From positions 62,001-126,000 of the forward strand of contig NZ_LIKT01000001.1 of the NCBI RefSeq assembly GCF_001294455.1: a DNA stretch of 64,000 bases, written 5' to 3'. The number at the start of each line of letters is the position of its first letter. Positions within the stretch are counted from its first letter, which is position 1. A program made the position numbers and the translations under genes. The notes under the pieces were generated by a model. That model worked only from the letters and a program-made list of their open reading frames with translations, was not told where the DNA came from and ran no database searches. Below are positions 25,767-37,093 of this stretch, in pieces. This stretch comes from Phaeobacter sp. 11ANDIMAR09. GTDB taxonomy: Bacteria; Pseudomonadota; Alphaproteobacteria; Rhodobacterales; Rhodobacteraceae.

Positions 25767-26222
25767 TCATTGGAAATCCTGGGGGTGTGTGACGCTGTTT
25801 TGCATGGTGCGAATAACACGCTGCATCAAACCGATGAACAGATCTCGCTCCGCTGCCGTGAGATCTGCCAGCCCCATTTCATTGACATCCGTCGCCGCAG
25901 CATAGGCCGTTTCCCGAATGGAATGCGCCTTTTCAGTTAGGCAGATGATCTTGGCGCGTCCATCACTGGGGTGGGCCTTGCGACTAATCAGCCCGTCGCG
26001 CTCCATCCGGTTGAGCGTATTGGCCATGGTCGCCTGTTCAATGGCAAGTTGTTCAACCAGCTGACGCTGGGTCTGCCCGTCCTGTTGCCACAGCGCCAGC
26101 AGGGCCGGAAACTGCCCCGGCGTGATGCCCATAGGCTCGATCTGATTGCGCAGGCCCTCAAAGAACAGCCGGGCCATGTGGTTGACGAGAAAACCCGCCG
26201 AAGTGCTGTGATCAAATGTCAT
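25767..26222 (-). CDS. MarR-family transcriptional regulator
   Basis: A 151-residue winged-helix dimer typical of MarR: an N-terminal dimer helix (AGFLVNHMARLFFEGLRNQIEP), ITPGQFPALLALW, the HTH QRQLVEQLAIEQATMANTLNRMERDGLI, and the wing SRKAHPSDGRAKIICLTEKA. MarR regulators usually repress nearby genes and release DNA on binding phenolic or oxidant ligands. Palindromes at 24560-24595 before the convergent flavoreductase match the MarR operator style, and a half-site lies before this gene. The pairing is strong inference from the sites; the ligand is unknown. Small overlap with no other gene. Confidence 0.9.
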   Translation of the reverse strand: MTFDHSTSAGFLVNHMARLFFEGLRNQIEPMGITPGQFPALLALWQQDGQTQRQLVEQLAIEQATMANTLNRMERDGLISRKAHPSDGRAKIICLTEKAHSIRETAYAAATDVNEMGLADLTAAERDLFIGLMQRVIRTMQNSVTHPQDFQ

Positions 26223-26240
26223 GCAGCCTGTCTAGGATTA

Positions 26241-26249
26241 CATAGCAAG
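26241..26249 (-). promoter_or_regulatory. Candidate autoregulatory half-site before the MarR gene
   Basis: CTTGCTATG on the minus strand is identical to the right half of the operator at 24560-24572. It is about 19 bases upstream of the start at 26222. A single half-site is weak evidence by itself. Confidence 0.35.
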
Positions 26250-26475
26250 GAGTGCAATATCAGGGCGCGGTCTGAACCTGTGGACGACCGGCCAAATTGC
26301 CATGTTTTGCAATCAACTGGATTTAGGCACACTGGTTTCTTTCGCCTAGAGTGGGAAACTGCGACTTCCCGGCAAAAAGTCTGGCCGCGCGATCTTTGCA
26401 GTTTAGAGAATGGCGCGGTCGAATTGCCGCTTGCTCCCACGCGCCAAGACGCAGGAGCAGCGCCAAGAATTTGGA

Positions 26476-26796
26476 TCAGGTTGGCGTGCCAATCGGGGCC
26501 TTGTTGATCACACTCAGATCTTCCATGATATCAAAGATATAGTCGGTGATCTCAGTGACCCCAAATGCCTCTAGCCTCTTCATGTGCATCTCTTTGTAGG
26601 TTTCCAGCGCTTCAAGATCGCTGAAAAGATAGGTCGAGCCAAAACGGTCCGTACCGCTTTCGTGGGTCCAGATTTTCCAGATGACTCCTGGCTGCTGTGC
26701 GATGCTCTCTGCCAGTTGCTTCATGCCCGCTGCCGCTTCTTCGGTCATCGGGCCGGTAACACGCATATGAAGATCCCAGATTTTCTTGGTGCTCAT
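26476..26796 (-). CDS. YdhR-like putative monooxygenase
   Basis: From the ATG at 26796, 106 residues with strong resemblance in layout to E. coli YdhR: DLHMRVTGPMTEEAAAGMKQLAESIAQQPGVIWKIWTHE, GSTYLFSDLEALETYKEMHMKRLEAFGVTEI and FDIMEDLSVINKAP. This is a dimeric alpha/beta barrel of the ABM superfamily, suggested to act on aromatic compounds; no catalytic proof exists. It is divergent from a LysR-type regulator, the usual arrangement for a regulated enzyme. The gap 26223-26475 upstream of the marR gene holds no gene. Confidence 0.8.
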   Translation of the reverse strand: MSTKKIWDLHMRVTGPMTEEAAAGMKQLAESIAQQPGVIWKIWTHESGTDRFGSTYLFSDLEALETYKEMHMKRLEAFGVTEITDYIFDIMEDLSVINKAPIGTPT

Positions 26797-26864
26797 TGCT
26801 TTGTCCTTTCGCTCCAAATTTCATGTCAGATTGATCACTGCATTGGACTCTAGAACTGGAAATT

Positions 26865-26902
26865 TGATAGGTATATTCGATCTATTTGATCATCCTGATA
26901 GG
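26865..26902. promoter_or_regulatory. LysR control region with direct repeats
   Basis: The 117-base gap between the YdhR-like and LysR genes is AT-rich. TGATAGG occurs at 26865-26871 and again at 26896-26902. These could be part of the LysR binding site; the standard T-N11-A signature is not clear enough to place. Confidence 0.25.
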
Positions 26903-26913
26903 AAAATCGAACA

Positions 26914-27807
26914 ATGCGTCATGGCAAGCTGAATGATCTGACCATTTTTGTTGAAGTCGCCCGCGCGGGCGGGTTTCGCGCGGCTGCAGCGAAACTGAAA
27001 ATGGGAGCCGGTTCGGTCAGTGAGGCCATTCAGCGGTTTGAAGATCGTCTTGGGCTGCGCCTCATCGAGCGCACCACAAGGGCTATCTCACTCACCAAAG
27101 CAGGCGAAACGCTTTACCGGCGCAGCCTGCCTGCGATCAACGAGTTAGATGCCGCCCTTGGAGATATTCACGACCTCGGAGCTGGGGTGGGCGGCACGCT
27201 GCGCCTGAGTGCTCCGACTGGCGCAGGCAGCCTGTTTCTCGACGCGTTGATTGCAGATTTTGCCAAGGCGCATCCGACCTTGGCGATTGAGTTGATTTAT
27301 GATGAGAAAAAGATCGACCTTGTGACCAGCGGCGTTGACGCGGCAATCCGAACGGAAACACTGCTTGACCCGGATACCTATGCCATCCCGATTGGCCCGC
27401 GCCATAAAATGGCGGTCGTTGCGTCGCCCCAGTATCTGGCAAAGACCCCATCTGTAAAATCGCCGCGGGACATCGCATATCACGACGGGGTTTGCTTTGC
27501 TTTTGGTAGCTCCGAGACCTTGGCCCCCTGGGTTTTTCGCACAGGGGACGGGCCCCTCACAGTCATGCCCTCACCGAGGATCATTTCTAACAGCGTGACC
27601 TCGGTGTTGAACCATGCCCAAGCGGGCCTTGGCTTGGCCTATGTGTTCTCTGCTGCCGCCAGACCTGCTATCGCGAGCGGCCATCTAATTGAGGTGCTTC
27701 CTGAAAGCACCGAAGCGCTTCCCAGGTTTTCGCTCAACTATCTGTCAAAAAGAAACATACCCGCGCGCCTCAAAGCCTTCCTCGGCTATGTAAGGACTCT
27801 AAGGTAG
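26914..27807 (+). CDS. LysR-family transcriptional regulator
   Basis: A 297-residue LysR regulator. The N-terminal winged HTH is LNDLTIFVEVARAGGFRAAAAKLKMGAGSVSEAIQRFEDRLGLRLIERTTRAISLT, and the rest is the co-inducer domain (GTLRLSAPTGAGSLFLDALI and the VTSGVDAAIRTE segment). The branch with SVSEAIQRFE and D in DAAIR is close to regulators that control small oxidoreductases or efflux genes. It is divergent from the YdhR-like gene, its probable target, and ends 31 bases from the gyrB stop on the other strand. Confidence 0.92.
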   Translation: MRHGKLNDLTIFVEVARAGGFRAAAAKLKMGAGSVSEAIQRFEDRLGLRLIERTTRAISLTKAGETLYRRSLPAINELDAALGDIHDLGAGVGGTLRLSAPTGAGSLFLDALIADFAKAHPTLAIELIYDEKKIDLVTSGVDAAIRTETLLDPDTYAIPIGPRHKMAVVASPQYLAKTPSVKSPRDIAYHDGVCFAFGSSETLAPWVFRTGDGPLTVMPSPRIISNSVTSVLNHAQAGLGLAYVFSAAARPAIASGHLIEVLPESTEALPRFSLNYLSKRNIPARLKAFLGYVRTLR

Positions 27808-27838
27808 TTGGCATGTTTCCATAGCTGCCCAAATTAGC

Positions 27839-30271
<2,433 letters not shown>

Positions 30272-30400
30272 TTAACTTTCAGATTTTATACGCAACTTGG
30301 CCCCGAATGTCACCCACAGCGGGGCTTTTTCTTAGCCGGAAACCGCGCAGCGCTCCCCGGCCCCTGCACCGCTTCAAATCAGGGAAAACCTCAGGAAAAA

Positions 30401-31021
30401 TCAGGTAAAGGGCAGCAGCAGACCCACACCGATCAGCAGGGCACCCGAGGTAAGATTGAGCCGCCGCAAAGCCTGTGGCGAGGCCATCACCGCACGCAGG
30501 GAATGCACCATTGCCGCCATCGCCAGATTACCCAGGAGCGGCACCGCAAAAGACAGGCAAATGATCACCGCAACATCAGCCCAACCCAGTGCCCCAAGAT
30601 CAAAAAAGCCGGGCAACAGCCCCATATAGAACAGGATCGCCTTGGGGTTGCCCATGATCACCGCCACCCCCGCCACAAATCCAGCCCAGGCGCCAGGCCG
30701 GGTCAGCGCCCGGTTCTCGGCCAGTTTTTGCCCCGCATTGCGGATCACCAGAACGCCCATGGTCACAAACATTAGGCAGGCGGTCCAACGCAGCATCAGC
30801 ATCACTTCGCTCAGGCTGGAAGCCAGCCAGGACATACCGCCAATCGCGACCAGCGGCCAGATCAGATCACCAACAGCCACCCCCACCGCCAGAGGCCAGG
30901 CCGCCTGAAATCCACCGGATACCGCCCGCGCCATCAGCGCCAGCCAAACCGGTCCTGGCGTCAGAAACAGCACAAACAGGCCCCCCGCATAGAGCACCAG
31001 ATCCCAAACCGAGAGGCTCAT
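30401..31021 (-). CDS. LysE-family translocator
   Basis: A 206-residue inner-membrane exporter with six helices. TPGPVWLALMARA carries the LysE-type TPGP turn in the first repeat, and VAVIMGNPKAILFYMGLLPGF the second. Members export amino acids such as lysine, homoserine or leucine; substrate cannot be told. The ATG at 31021 is chosen over one at 31030. It sits between recF and gyrB on the same strand, an insertion in the replication gene run. Confidence 0.88.
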   Translation of the reverse strand: MSLSVWDLVLYAGGLFVLFLTPGPVWLALMARAVSGGFQAAWPLAVGVAVGDLIWPLVAIGGMSWLASSLSEVMLMLRWTACLMFVTMGVLVIRNAGQKLAENRALTRPGAWAGFVAGVAVIMGNPKAILFYMGLLPGFFDLGALGWADVAVIICLSFAVPLLGNLAMAAMVHSLRAVMASPQALRRLNLTSGALLIGVGLLLPFT

Positions 31022-31073
31022 GCCCCCCACCGCCGCAGGATCAGCCGGCAGCGGGCATCACGGGCAGTTTCTC

Positions 31074-32171
31074 TCACGCGCTTCCCTCCGAGGACACGCC
31101 ACCCACCTCATCCACCTTCAACAGCTGGGCACGCCCTGAAAGTTCCGCAAAGAGCTCCGCCCCCGTGCCCGTCATCCAGGCCTGCGCCCTAAGTGCACAG
31201 ATTTCATCATATAGGGCCGCCCGACGCCCCGCATCCAGATGGGCCGCGACTTCGTCCAACAGCAAAATCGGCGGTGCCCCCTCGCTGGCAGCCAGGGCCC
31301 GCGCATTGGCCAGAACCAGCGAAACCAAAAGCGCCTTTTGCTCTCCGGTGGAGCAGTCCTTTGCGGCGACCCCCTTGCGCGCATAGGTGCCAATCAGATC
31401 ACTTCGGTGCGGCCCGATCAGGCTCCGTCCCACCGCCATGTCCCGAACCCGCCCCTCCGCCAGGGCCTGCACCAAATCCGCTTCGCTCCCCGGCATCTCG
31501 CCCTCGGATTGAACCAGCTGCAGCTGCGCGGTGGGAAAGGCGGTCTCCGCACTCTCCTGCGCCTCAGTCAATCGCTGCACGGCACTGCACCGCGCACCAT
31601 GGATACGATGGCCCGCCGCCGCCATCTGCGCCTCGACCACCCGATACCAAGCCGCATCGCGTATCTGCTCTTTCAACAAACGATTGCGCTCGCGCATGGC
31701 CTTTTCATAGGTCAGCGTCGCCTCGGCATGGCCCGGGTCAAAGCTGAGGGCGATCCGGTCCAGAAACCGCCGCCGCCCCTCGGCCGCCTCGACCCAAAGC
31801 CGATCCATCACTGGCACCAGCCAAACCACCCGGCAGATCTGCCCCAGAGCAATCTGATTGGAGGCCTTGTTGTCGATCCGCACCTGGCGGGCGGCGCCTT
31901 CCTCGGACCAGGTCTCAATCTCATAGGCCTGATCCGGTGCCTGCAACACTGCCTTTAGCTTCCAGCCCAGACCTTCGGGGCGGCGCACCATATCGGCGGC
32001 ACTGGCCCGCCGCAGACCGCGTCCCGGAGAAAACAGCGACACAGCTTCCAAGATATTGGTCTTGCCGGCACCGTTGTTGCCATGGATCGCCACCGGGCGC
32101 CCATCCAGATGCAATTCCGCCCGCAGATGCGAGCGAAAATGCGACAATGTCAAAGAGGTCAAGGCCAGCAT
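31074..32171 (-). CDS. recF: DNA replication and repair protein RecF
   Basis: RecF is an SMC-like ATPase that binds gapped DNA and, with RecO and RecR, helps load RecA. The 365-residue protein has Walker A HGNNGAGKTNILEAVSLFSPG (residues about 30-50), the ABC signature DCSTGEQKALLVSLVLANA, and Walker B APPILLLDEVAAHLD. The MLALTSLTLSHFRS start at 32171 is the conserved one; ten further codons upstream do not fit the family. Copy B of the dispersed repeat starts 16 bases upstream of this start codon and must be crossed by any transcript from dnaN. Confidence 0.95.
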   Translation of the reverse strand: MLALTSLTLSHFRSHLRAELHLDGRPVAIHGNNGAGKTNILEAVSLFSPGRGLRRASAADMVRRPEGLGWKLKAVLQAPDQAYEIETWSEEGAARQVRIDNKASNQIALGQICRVVWLVPVMDRLWVEAAEGRRRFLDRIALSFDPGHAEATLTYEKAMRERNRLLKEQIRDAAWYRVVEAQMAAAGHRIHGARCSAVQRLTEAQESAETAFPTAQLQLVQSEGEMPGSEADLVQALAEGRVRDMAVGRSLIGPHRSDLIGTYARKGVAAKDCSTGEQKALLVSLVLANARALAASEGAPPILLLDEVAAHLDAGRRAALYDEICALRAQAWMTGTGAELFAELSGRAQLLKVDEVGGVSSEGSA

Positions 32172-32186
32172 GGGGTCCGTTCCGGC

Positions 32187-32269
32187 ATCATCTTTCCCCA
32201 AATATTCCCGCCGGAGGCAAGCTCGCCAGACGGCTTTGCCGCCGAGAGAGAGGCTGGGGCGCTAGCCCC
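32187..32269. repeat. Dispersed intergenic repeat, copy B
   Basis: The 32-base core at 32187-32218 differs from copy A (1304-1335) at only two bases. It is followed by CGGC-TTT-GCCG at 32231-32241 and GGGGC-GCTA-GCCCC at 32256-32269. It fills most of the 123-base gap between dnaN and recF. Confidence 0.75.
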
Positions 32270-32294
32270 ATACAGAGCTGATTTGTCTTGACCC

Positions 32295-33416
32295 TCAAAC
32301 TCGCATCGGCATGACGACATAAACGGCGCTCTCGTCGCTGCCTTCGCGCATCAGGGTCGGGTCACCCGAGGAATTGAACATAAAGACCGCGTTTTCACGA
32401 TCCACCTGATTGGCGATCTCCAACAGATATTTGGCGTTAAAACCAATCTCCAGGCGCTCATCCGCATAGGCAACTGCCAGCTCTTCTTCGGCGGCACCGC
32501 TGTCGGGCGCATTGACCGAAAGGGTCAGCCGATCCTCTTCCAGCTGAAGCTTAACCGCCCGCGAACGCTCGGAAGACACAGTGGCAACCCGATCCACCGC
32601 GCGGGCGAATTCATCTGCATCCACCTCCAGCCGACGGGTGTTTCCTGTGGGGATCACCCGGGTGTAATCGGGGAAGGTGCCATCAATAACCTTGGAGGTC
32701 AGGGTGATATTTGGCGTTGCAAACCGCACCTTGGTTTCTGAGACCGAAACGGCAATATCCATTTCATCATCATCCAGAAGCTTGCGCAGCTCTCCCACGG
32801 TTTTGCGCGGCACAATGACGCCGGGCATATCTTCGGCGCCCATGGGTAATGGTGCATCGATCCGCGCCAGCCGGTGCCCATCAGTGGCCACACAGCGCAG
32901 CACCTTGCCGCCCTCAACCGCATCCGAAACATGCATATAGACGCCGTTCAGATAGTAGCGGGTCTCTTCGGTGGAGATGGCGAATTTGGACTTGTCGAAC
33001 AGCCGCCGCAGCATGGCGGCATTGGCGGTGAAATTCGAATGATACTCCGAGCTGGCCATGACCGGAAAATCTTCGCGTGGCAGTGTCGCGAGGGAGAAGT
33101 TCGACCGCCCCGCCTCGACCGTCAGGCGACCAGTTGCAGCATCCGCCGTCAAGGTCACCAGAGCGCCATCGGGTAGTTTGCGCACAATTTCATGCAGCGT
33201 GGTCGCAGCAACGGTGGTGGCACCGGCGCGTTCCACCTGGGCGGGCGCCTTGTCGACAACTTCGATATCCAGATCGGTGGCGCGGAACTGGGCCACATCG
33301 CCTTCCGCTTCGATCAGGACATTGGCCAGAATAGGAATGGTATTGCGGCGCTCGACCACTGATTGAGCCTGCGCAACCGCCTTCAGGAGTGTACCGCGTT
33401 CGATGCTGATCTTCAT
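32295..33416 (-). CDS. dnaN: DNA polymerase III subunit beta (sliding clamp)
   Basis: The sliding clamp tethers DNA polymerase III to DNA. The 373-residue length and N-terminal MKISIERGTLLKAVAQAQSVVERRNTIPILANVLIEA are standard, and three clamp domains follow, ending with YVVMPMRV; VGELRKLL and the GNTRRLEVDADEFARAVDRVATVSSERSRAVKL block also fit. The ATG at 33416 is chosen over the longer frame from 33449. It lies downstream of dnaA, as in most bacteria, with a terminator-like hairpin between. Confidence 0.97.
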   Translation of the reverse strand: MKISIERGTLLKAVAQAQSVVERRNTIPILANVLIEAEGDVAQFRATDLDIEVVDKAPAQVERAGATTVAATTLHEIVRKLPDGALVTLTADAATGRLTVEAGRSNFSLATLPREDFPVMASSEYHSNFTANAAMLRRLFDKSKFAISTEETRYYLNGVYMHVSDAVEGGKVLRCVATDGHRLARIDAPLPMGAEDMPGVIVPRKTVGELRKLLDDDEMDIAVSVSETKVRFATPNITLTSKVIDGTFPDYTRVIPTGNTRRLEVDADEFARAVDRVATVSSERSRAVKLQLEEDRLTLSVNAPDSGAAEEELAVAYADERLEIGFNAKYLLEIANQVDRENAVFMFNSSGDPTLMREGSDESAVYVVMPMRV

Positions 33417-33664
33417 GTCGCTTTCCTCTTCGTCGCGCCGTTCTGTCATACCTGTTTCACCGCTGCCATGGGCTGCCGCCCAGGGTATGGCTGCGCAATG
33501 GTCGGGACAGGCAAAGTAGCGGTTTGCCCCTCATGCACAAGGCTTTTTATTGAGTTTTCCAAGGGAATCTCAGCAGCGTCAAGAGGCGAGATCCCGCAAC
33601 CGCCTGAAAGCCCAGCAATCGTTGCGGTGGAACCAGAAACCGCCATTCGACAACAATCACCAAA

Positions 33665-33692
33665 CGGAAAACGGCCCCGGAACCCCGGAGCC
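33665..33692 (-). terminator. Probable terminator of dnaA
   Basis: On the minus strand GGCTCCGG and CCGGGGCC (one wobble) enclose GGTT and run into GTTTTCC. It lies 30 bases after the dnaA stop, within the 305-base gap 33417-33721 that otherwise shows no gene. It may separate dnaA from dnaN transcription. Confidence 0.7.
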
Positions 33693-33721
33693 GCCTGTTT
33701 GTCCTGCAGATTGTCGACCGA

Positions 33722-35179
33722 TCAGGATTCGAGCGACCGGCGCAACATTTCCACATCTTCAGCGATCTGCCCGTCGGTTGATTTCAGCTCTTCAATCCGA
33801 CGCACCCCATGCATGACGGTGGTATGGTCACGGCCCCCAAAACGGCGGCCAATCTCTGGCAGGCTGCGACTGGTGAGCTTTTTGCACAGATACATCGCCA
33901 CCTGACGCGGACGCGCATAGGAGCGCAGACGTTTGGGGCCAATAATATCCGACATCCGGATGTTGTAATACTCTGACACCTTGCGCTGGATCTCTTCGAC
34001 GGTGATCTTGCGCTCAGAGGCGCGCAGAACATCCGCCAGACAGTCCTGGGTCAGGTCCATGTCGATTTCACGGCCCACCAAAGAGGCAAAGGCAAACAGC
34101 CGGGTCAGCGCACCTTCAAGCACGCGCACGTTGGTCGAAATCCGATGCGCCAGGAATTCAAGCACCCCATCAGCGATCTCCAGATCGGGATAGGTTTTTT
34201 GCTGCAATTGAACCTTGGTCTGCAAAATGCCCAGACGCAGCTCATAGTCCGTGGGATGCAGATCCACCACCAGGCCGCATTGCAGGCGGGATTTGACGCG
34301 ATCTTCCAGATCCTTGATCTCGCCAGGGGCGCGGTCGGCCGAGATGATGATCTGTTTGTTCTGATCTACCAGCGCGTTGAAGGTATGGAAGAATTCTTCC
34401 TGAGTTGAATCCTTGCCGGCGATAAATTGCACGTCATCCACCATCAGCACGTCAACCGAGCGGAACAGATGCTTAAAGTCCATCATCTTGCGTTCGCGCA
34501 GGGCCTGCACAAAGCGATACATGAATTGTTCTGCCGACAGGTACAGTACGTTCAGATTAGGATTCTGAGCGGAAATCTCCCAGGCAATCGCATGCATCAG
34601 GTGGGTTTTACCCAGTCCGACACCGCCATAGAGCACCAGCGGATTGAAAGTCACCGGACCACCTTCTGCCACGCGACGCGCCGCAGCATGGGCCAGCTCG
34701 TTGGGTTTTCCGACAACAAAATTGTCAAAGGTGAAACGCGGGTCCAGCGGCGCCGTCTGCAGGCTGTCCAGCGGCGCAGATGCCGTGGCCTTGCTGGACA
34801 AAGAACTGCCCGCATGCGCTGCAGCCACAGGCTCCTGAGTGCCATAGTCGCGACCAGCCTCTGCAAAACCCGAATCCTGCATCTCGGCAAATGGCTCGGC
34901 TGGCTGTTCGACCTGGCGCACTGGACGTGCGGGCGAATTGGCAGCAACCCGAAAGGCGAGACGTTGGACCGACTCACCAGAGAGGGTCAGCTCATGCAGA
35001 ATCAGATCCGAAAAGTTCTGACTGACATAATTGCCCATAAAATTGGTCGGCACGTGGAACACCGCGACCCCGTCGTCAACTGAATTGAACTCCAGCGGTT
35101 CAATCCAAGTCGTAAAATTATTTTGGCCGACAGTCTTCAAAAGCCGTGTTCTGAGCTGTCCCCATTTTTCTTCCGTCAT
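33722..35179 (-). CDS. dnaA: Chromosomal replication initiator protein
   Basis: DnaA binds origin boxes, melts oriC and loads helicase. The 485-residue protein has domain I (TWIEPLEFNSVDDGVAVFHVPTNFM), a variable linker rich in Pro/Ala, the AAA+ domain with Walker A YGGVGLGKTHLM, Walker B VLMVDDVQFIAGKDSTQEEFFHTFNAL and arginine-finger region, and domain IV with the DNA-binding signature GRDHTTVMHGVRRIEEL. The gene is the first of dnaA-dnaN-recF-gyrB and follows rpsT. I do not see clusters of DnaA boxes in the gaps on either side. Confidence 0.98.
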   Translation of the reverse strand: MTEEKWGQLRTRLLKTVGQNNFTTWIEPLEFNSVDDGVAVFHVPTNFMGNYVSQNFSDLILHELTLSGESVQRLAFRVAANSPARPVRQVEQPAEPFAEMQDSGFAEAGRDYGTQEPVAAAHAGSSLSSKATASAPLDSLQTAPLDPRFTFDNFVVGKPNELAHAAARRVAEGGPVTFNPLVLYGGVGLGKTHLMHAIAWEISAQNPNLNVLYLSAEQFMYRFVQALRERKMMDFKHLFRSVDVLMVDDVQFIAGKDSTQEEFFHTFNALVDQNKQIIISADRAPGEIKDLEDRVKSRLQCGLVVDLHPTDYELRLGILQTKVQLQQKTYPDLEIADGVLEFLAHRISTNVRVLEGALTRLFAFASLVGREIDMDLTQDCLADVLRASERKITVEEIQRKVSEYYNIRMSDIIGPKRLRSYARPRQVAMYLCKKLTSRSLPEIGRRFGGRDHTTVMHGVRRIEELKSTDGQIAEDVEMLRRSLES

Positions 35180-35742
35180 GCTGCGCCTCGTGCATCCCCA
35201 AAAACAAGCAGCGGCCTGTTTATCTTTCGCCTATCATTTCTTCGCGCCCCTCTCAGAGCGGCTTTTCACCCATAGCTTCTGTGTTTACGGACAGGGGTTA
35301 TCCTGACCGCACTCCCTTTCGGGGCAACGGATCGTCCAACAAAAGTCACCAGAACACGGCGGCTTTAACCTGAAACGAAAACCCGTTTCTGCACACAAAT
35401 GAGACAAGGCCGCTGATTGGAAAGTCCAATGCAGCAGGACGCAGAATCAAAAGCAGGCAACCTAGCCTGTTATGACCTCCTGCGCTTTCGACAACCTTGA
35501 TGCCCGTCAAAGTTACCTTGAGCAGCCTGTCCCCCCAGCGAGTGAATCGCTGTATATGTGGTAGCAATTTGCGAGGGGCAGCGGCAATGAAACTCTGTTG
35601 TTGACTCCTGCTTTGCCCAGAAAGAATCTCTCGCAGCTGCAGCAGGCGCCACTGAGATAAGGACAAAAGGAAAAGGCGCCGCAAAAATGCGACGCCTTCA
35701 CTTTTTTCAACTTCTTGCTTGCAAGAAATTCCCGGCCGAGAA
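35180..35742. other. dnaA upstream region, no gene
   Basis: These 563 bases hold the dnaA promoter region and the rpsT terminator (35675-35696). The best match to a DnaA box is TTCTGCACA at 35387-35395 (one mismatch to TTATNCACA style). No AT-rich unwinding element beside a box cluster is seen. Open frames on both strands do not look coding. Confidence 0.5.
35675..35696 (-). terminator. Terminator between rpsT and the dnaA region
   Basis: On the minus strand GGCG(T)CGCA and TGCG(G)CGCC enclose TTTT, then CTTTTCCTTTT follows. It suits rpsT. The plus strand also shows a T-run (CACTTTTTT) so it may act both ways. Confidence 0.75.
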
Positions 35743-36006
35743 TCAACCCAGCGCTTTGACTCGTGCGGTCAGGCGGGAGACTTTCCGCGAAGCGGTGTTC
35801 TTGTGATAGACGCCTTTGGTCACGCCACGCATCAGTTCAGGAGCGGCAAGGCGCAGAGCTGCGGTTGCATCTTCTTTGTTGCCGGCTTCGATGGCTTCTT
35901 CAACTTTACGCAGGAAGGTGCGGATGCGCGAACGACGGGCTTTGTTTACTGCAAAACGCTTTTCGTTCTGACGAGCGCGTTTTTTTGCTTGGGGGCTATT
36001 TGCCAT
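35743..36006 (-). CDS. rpsT: 30S ribosomal protein S20
   Basis: S20 (87 residues) is a three-helix protein that binds 16S rRNA at the bottom of the 30S subunit. The sequence [17 protein letters not shown] opening, [15 protein letters not shown]-like [20 protein letters not shown] middle and the basic [21 protein letters not shown] end are typical. It lies immediately before dnaA, a pairing that recurs in alphaproteobacteria. A terminator follows at 35675. Confidence 0.98.
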   Translation of the reverse strand: MANSPQAKKRARQNEKRFAVNKARRSRIRTFLRKVEEAIEAGNKEDATAALRLAAPELMRGVTKGVYHKNTASRKVSRLTARVKALG

Positions 36007-36180
36007 GTCTCTGTGACCTTATCTTCGGGTTCGTTGTGTATATCGGCGCAAGCCAGCCAAACCCGGATCGGATCTCGGAGTGATTCTAGCCAAGCGGGCT
36101 GCACGCGCATGTATGGCGGCGGTCTATATAGGCTGAACCGCCAGGATGCAAGGGGGTGGCCAGAGCCTTTCCTTGAAACA

Positions 36181-36211
36181 GAAAGCGGCGCACCATCGGA
36201 CCGCCGCTTTC
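36181..36211. terminator. Bidirectional terminator-like hairpin
   Basis: GAAAGCGGCG and CGCCGCTTTC form perfect 10-base arms with an 11-base loop. On the minus strand TTTCTGTTTC follows, so it may end the enoyl-CoA hydratase transcript. Confidence 0.75.
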
Positions 36212-36253
36212 CTGAATGTTCTGTGCCCCAGGCGTCAGCCCAGGCCAGATCTA

Positions 36254-37030
36254 TTACTTGTCGCGGAACTGCGCTTCGCGCTTTTCAAGGAAAGCCGCCA
36301 TGCCCTCTTTCTGATCCTCGGTTGCAAACATCGAATGGAACACCCGACGTTCAAACAGGATGCCGTCATTCAGGCTCATCTCATAGCTCTGGTTGACGGT
36401 TTCCTTCACAGCCAGGGCCGTGAGCTGGGATTTCTCAGCGATCTTTTGCGCCGCCCCCATGGCTTCTTCGATCAGCTTCTTGGCAGGCACCACCCGCGAC
36501 ACCAGACCAGCGCGCTCGGCTTCTTCGGCATTCATAAAGCGACCGGTGAGATTCATATCCATGGATTTAGATTTGCCCACAAATCGGGTCAGGCGCTGGG
36601 TGCCGCCAATACCGGCCACCACGCCCAGATTGATCTCGGGCTGGCCAAATTTGGCGGTTTCCGCCGCGATAATGAAATCGCAAAGCATCGCCAGCTCGCA
36701 GCCACCGCCCAGCGCATAACCGGCCACAGCCGCGATGATCGGCTTGCGGATGGCAATGATGCGATCATTGACCTGCGCAAAGAGGTTGTTGGTGTAGACA
36801 TCCGTAAAGCTCATCTCCGACATCTCTTTGATGTCAGCGCCAGCGGCAAAGGCCTTCTCCGAACCGGTCAGCACGATGCAGCGCACCTTGTCGCTGGCGT
36901 CGGCTTCTTCAAGGGCAGTGCACAGCTCGCTCACAAGCTCTGCGTTGAGTGCGTTCAACGCCTCGGGGCGATGCAGTTTGATGAGGCAAACGTGGTCCTG
37001 CACATCGACGTTGATCGTCTCATAGGCCAT
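36254..37030 (-). CDS. Enoyl-CoA hydratase
   Basis: A 258-residue crotonase-fold enzyme that adds water to trans-2-enoyl-CoA in fatty-acid beta-oxidation. Both catalytic glutamates are seen: GYALGGGCELAMLCDFIIAAE and FGQPEINLGVVAGIGGTQRL. The oxyanion-hole segment KAFAAGADIKEM is present. The start is taken at the MAYETINVDVQDH methionine (37030); a codon at 37045 gives five more residues. It follows mutM on the same strand after about 60 bases and may share its transcript. Ends before a strong hairpin at 36181-36211. Confidence 0.95.
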   Translation of the reverse strand: MAYETINVDVQDHVCLIKLHRPEALNALNAELVSELCTALEEADASDKVRCIVLTGSEKAFAAGADIKEMSEMSFTDVYTNNLFAQVNDRIIAIRKPIIAAVAGYALGGGCELAMLCDFIIAAETAKFGQPEINLGVVAGIGGTQRLTRFVGKSKSMDMNLTGRFMNAEEAERAGLVSRVVPAKKLIEEAMGAAQKIAEKSQLTALAVKETVNQSYEMSLNDGILFERRVFHSMFATEDQKEGMAAFLEKREAQFRDK

Positions 37031-37093
37031 AGATATCGCTTTCATTGTTCCGTTCAGAACCGAGTCATTACCACGACAAACATCGCATTCAAG

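Noticed and set aside
35180-35742. Replication origin beside dnaA
   Set aside because: Only one near-match DnaA box and no box cluster or AT-rich unwinding element was seen.
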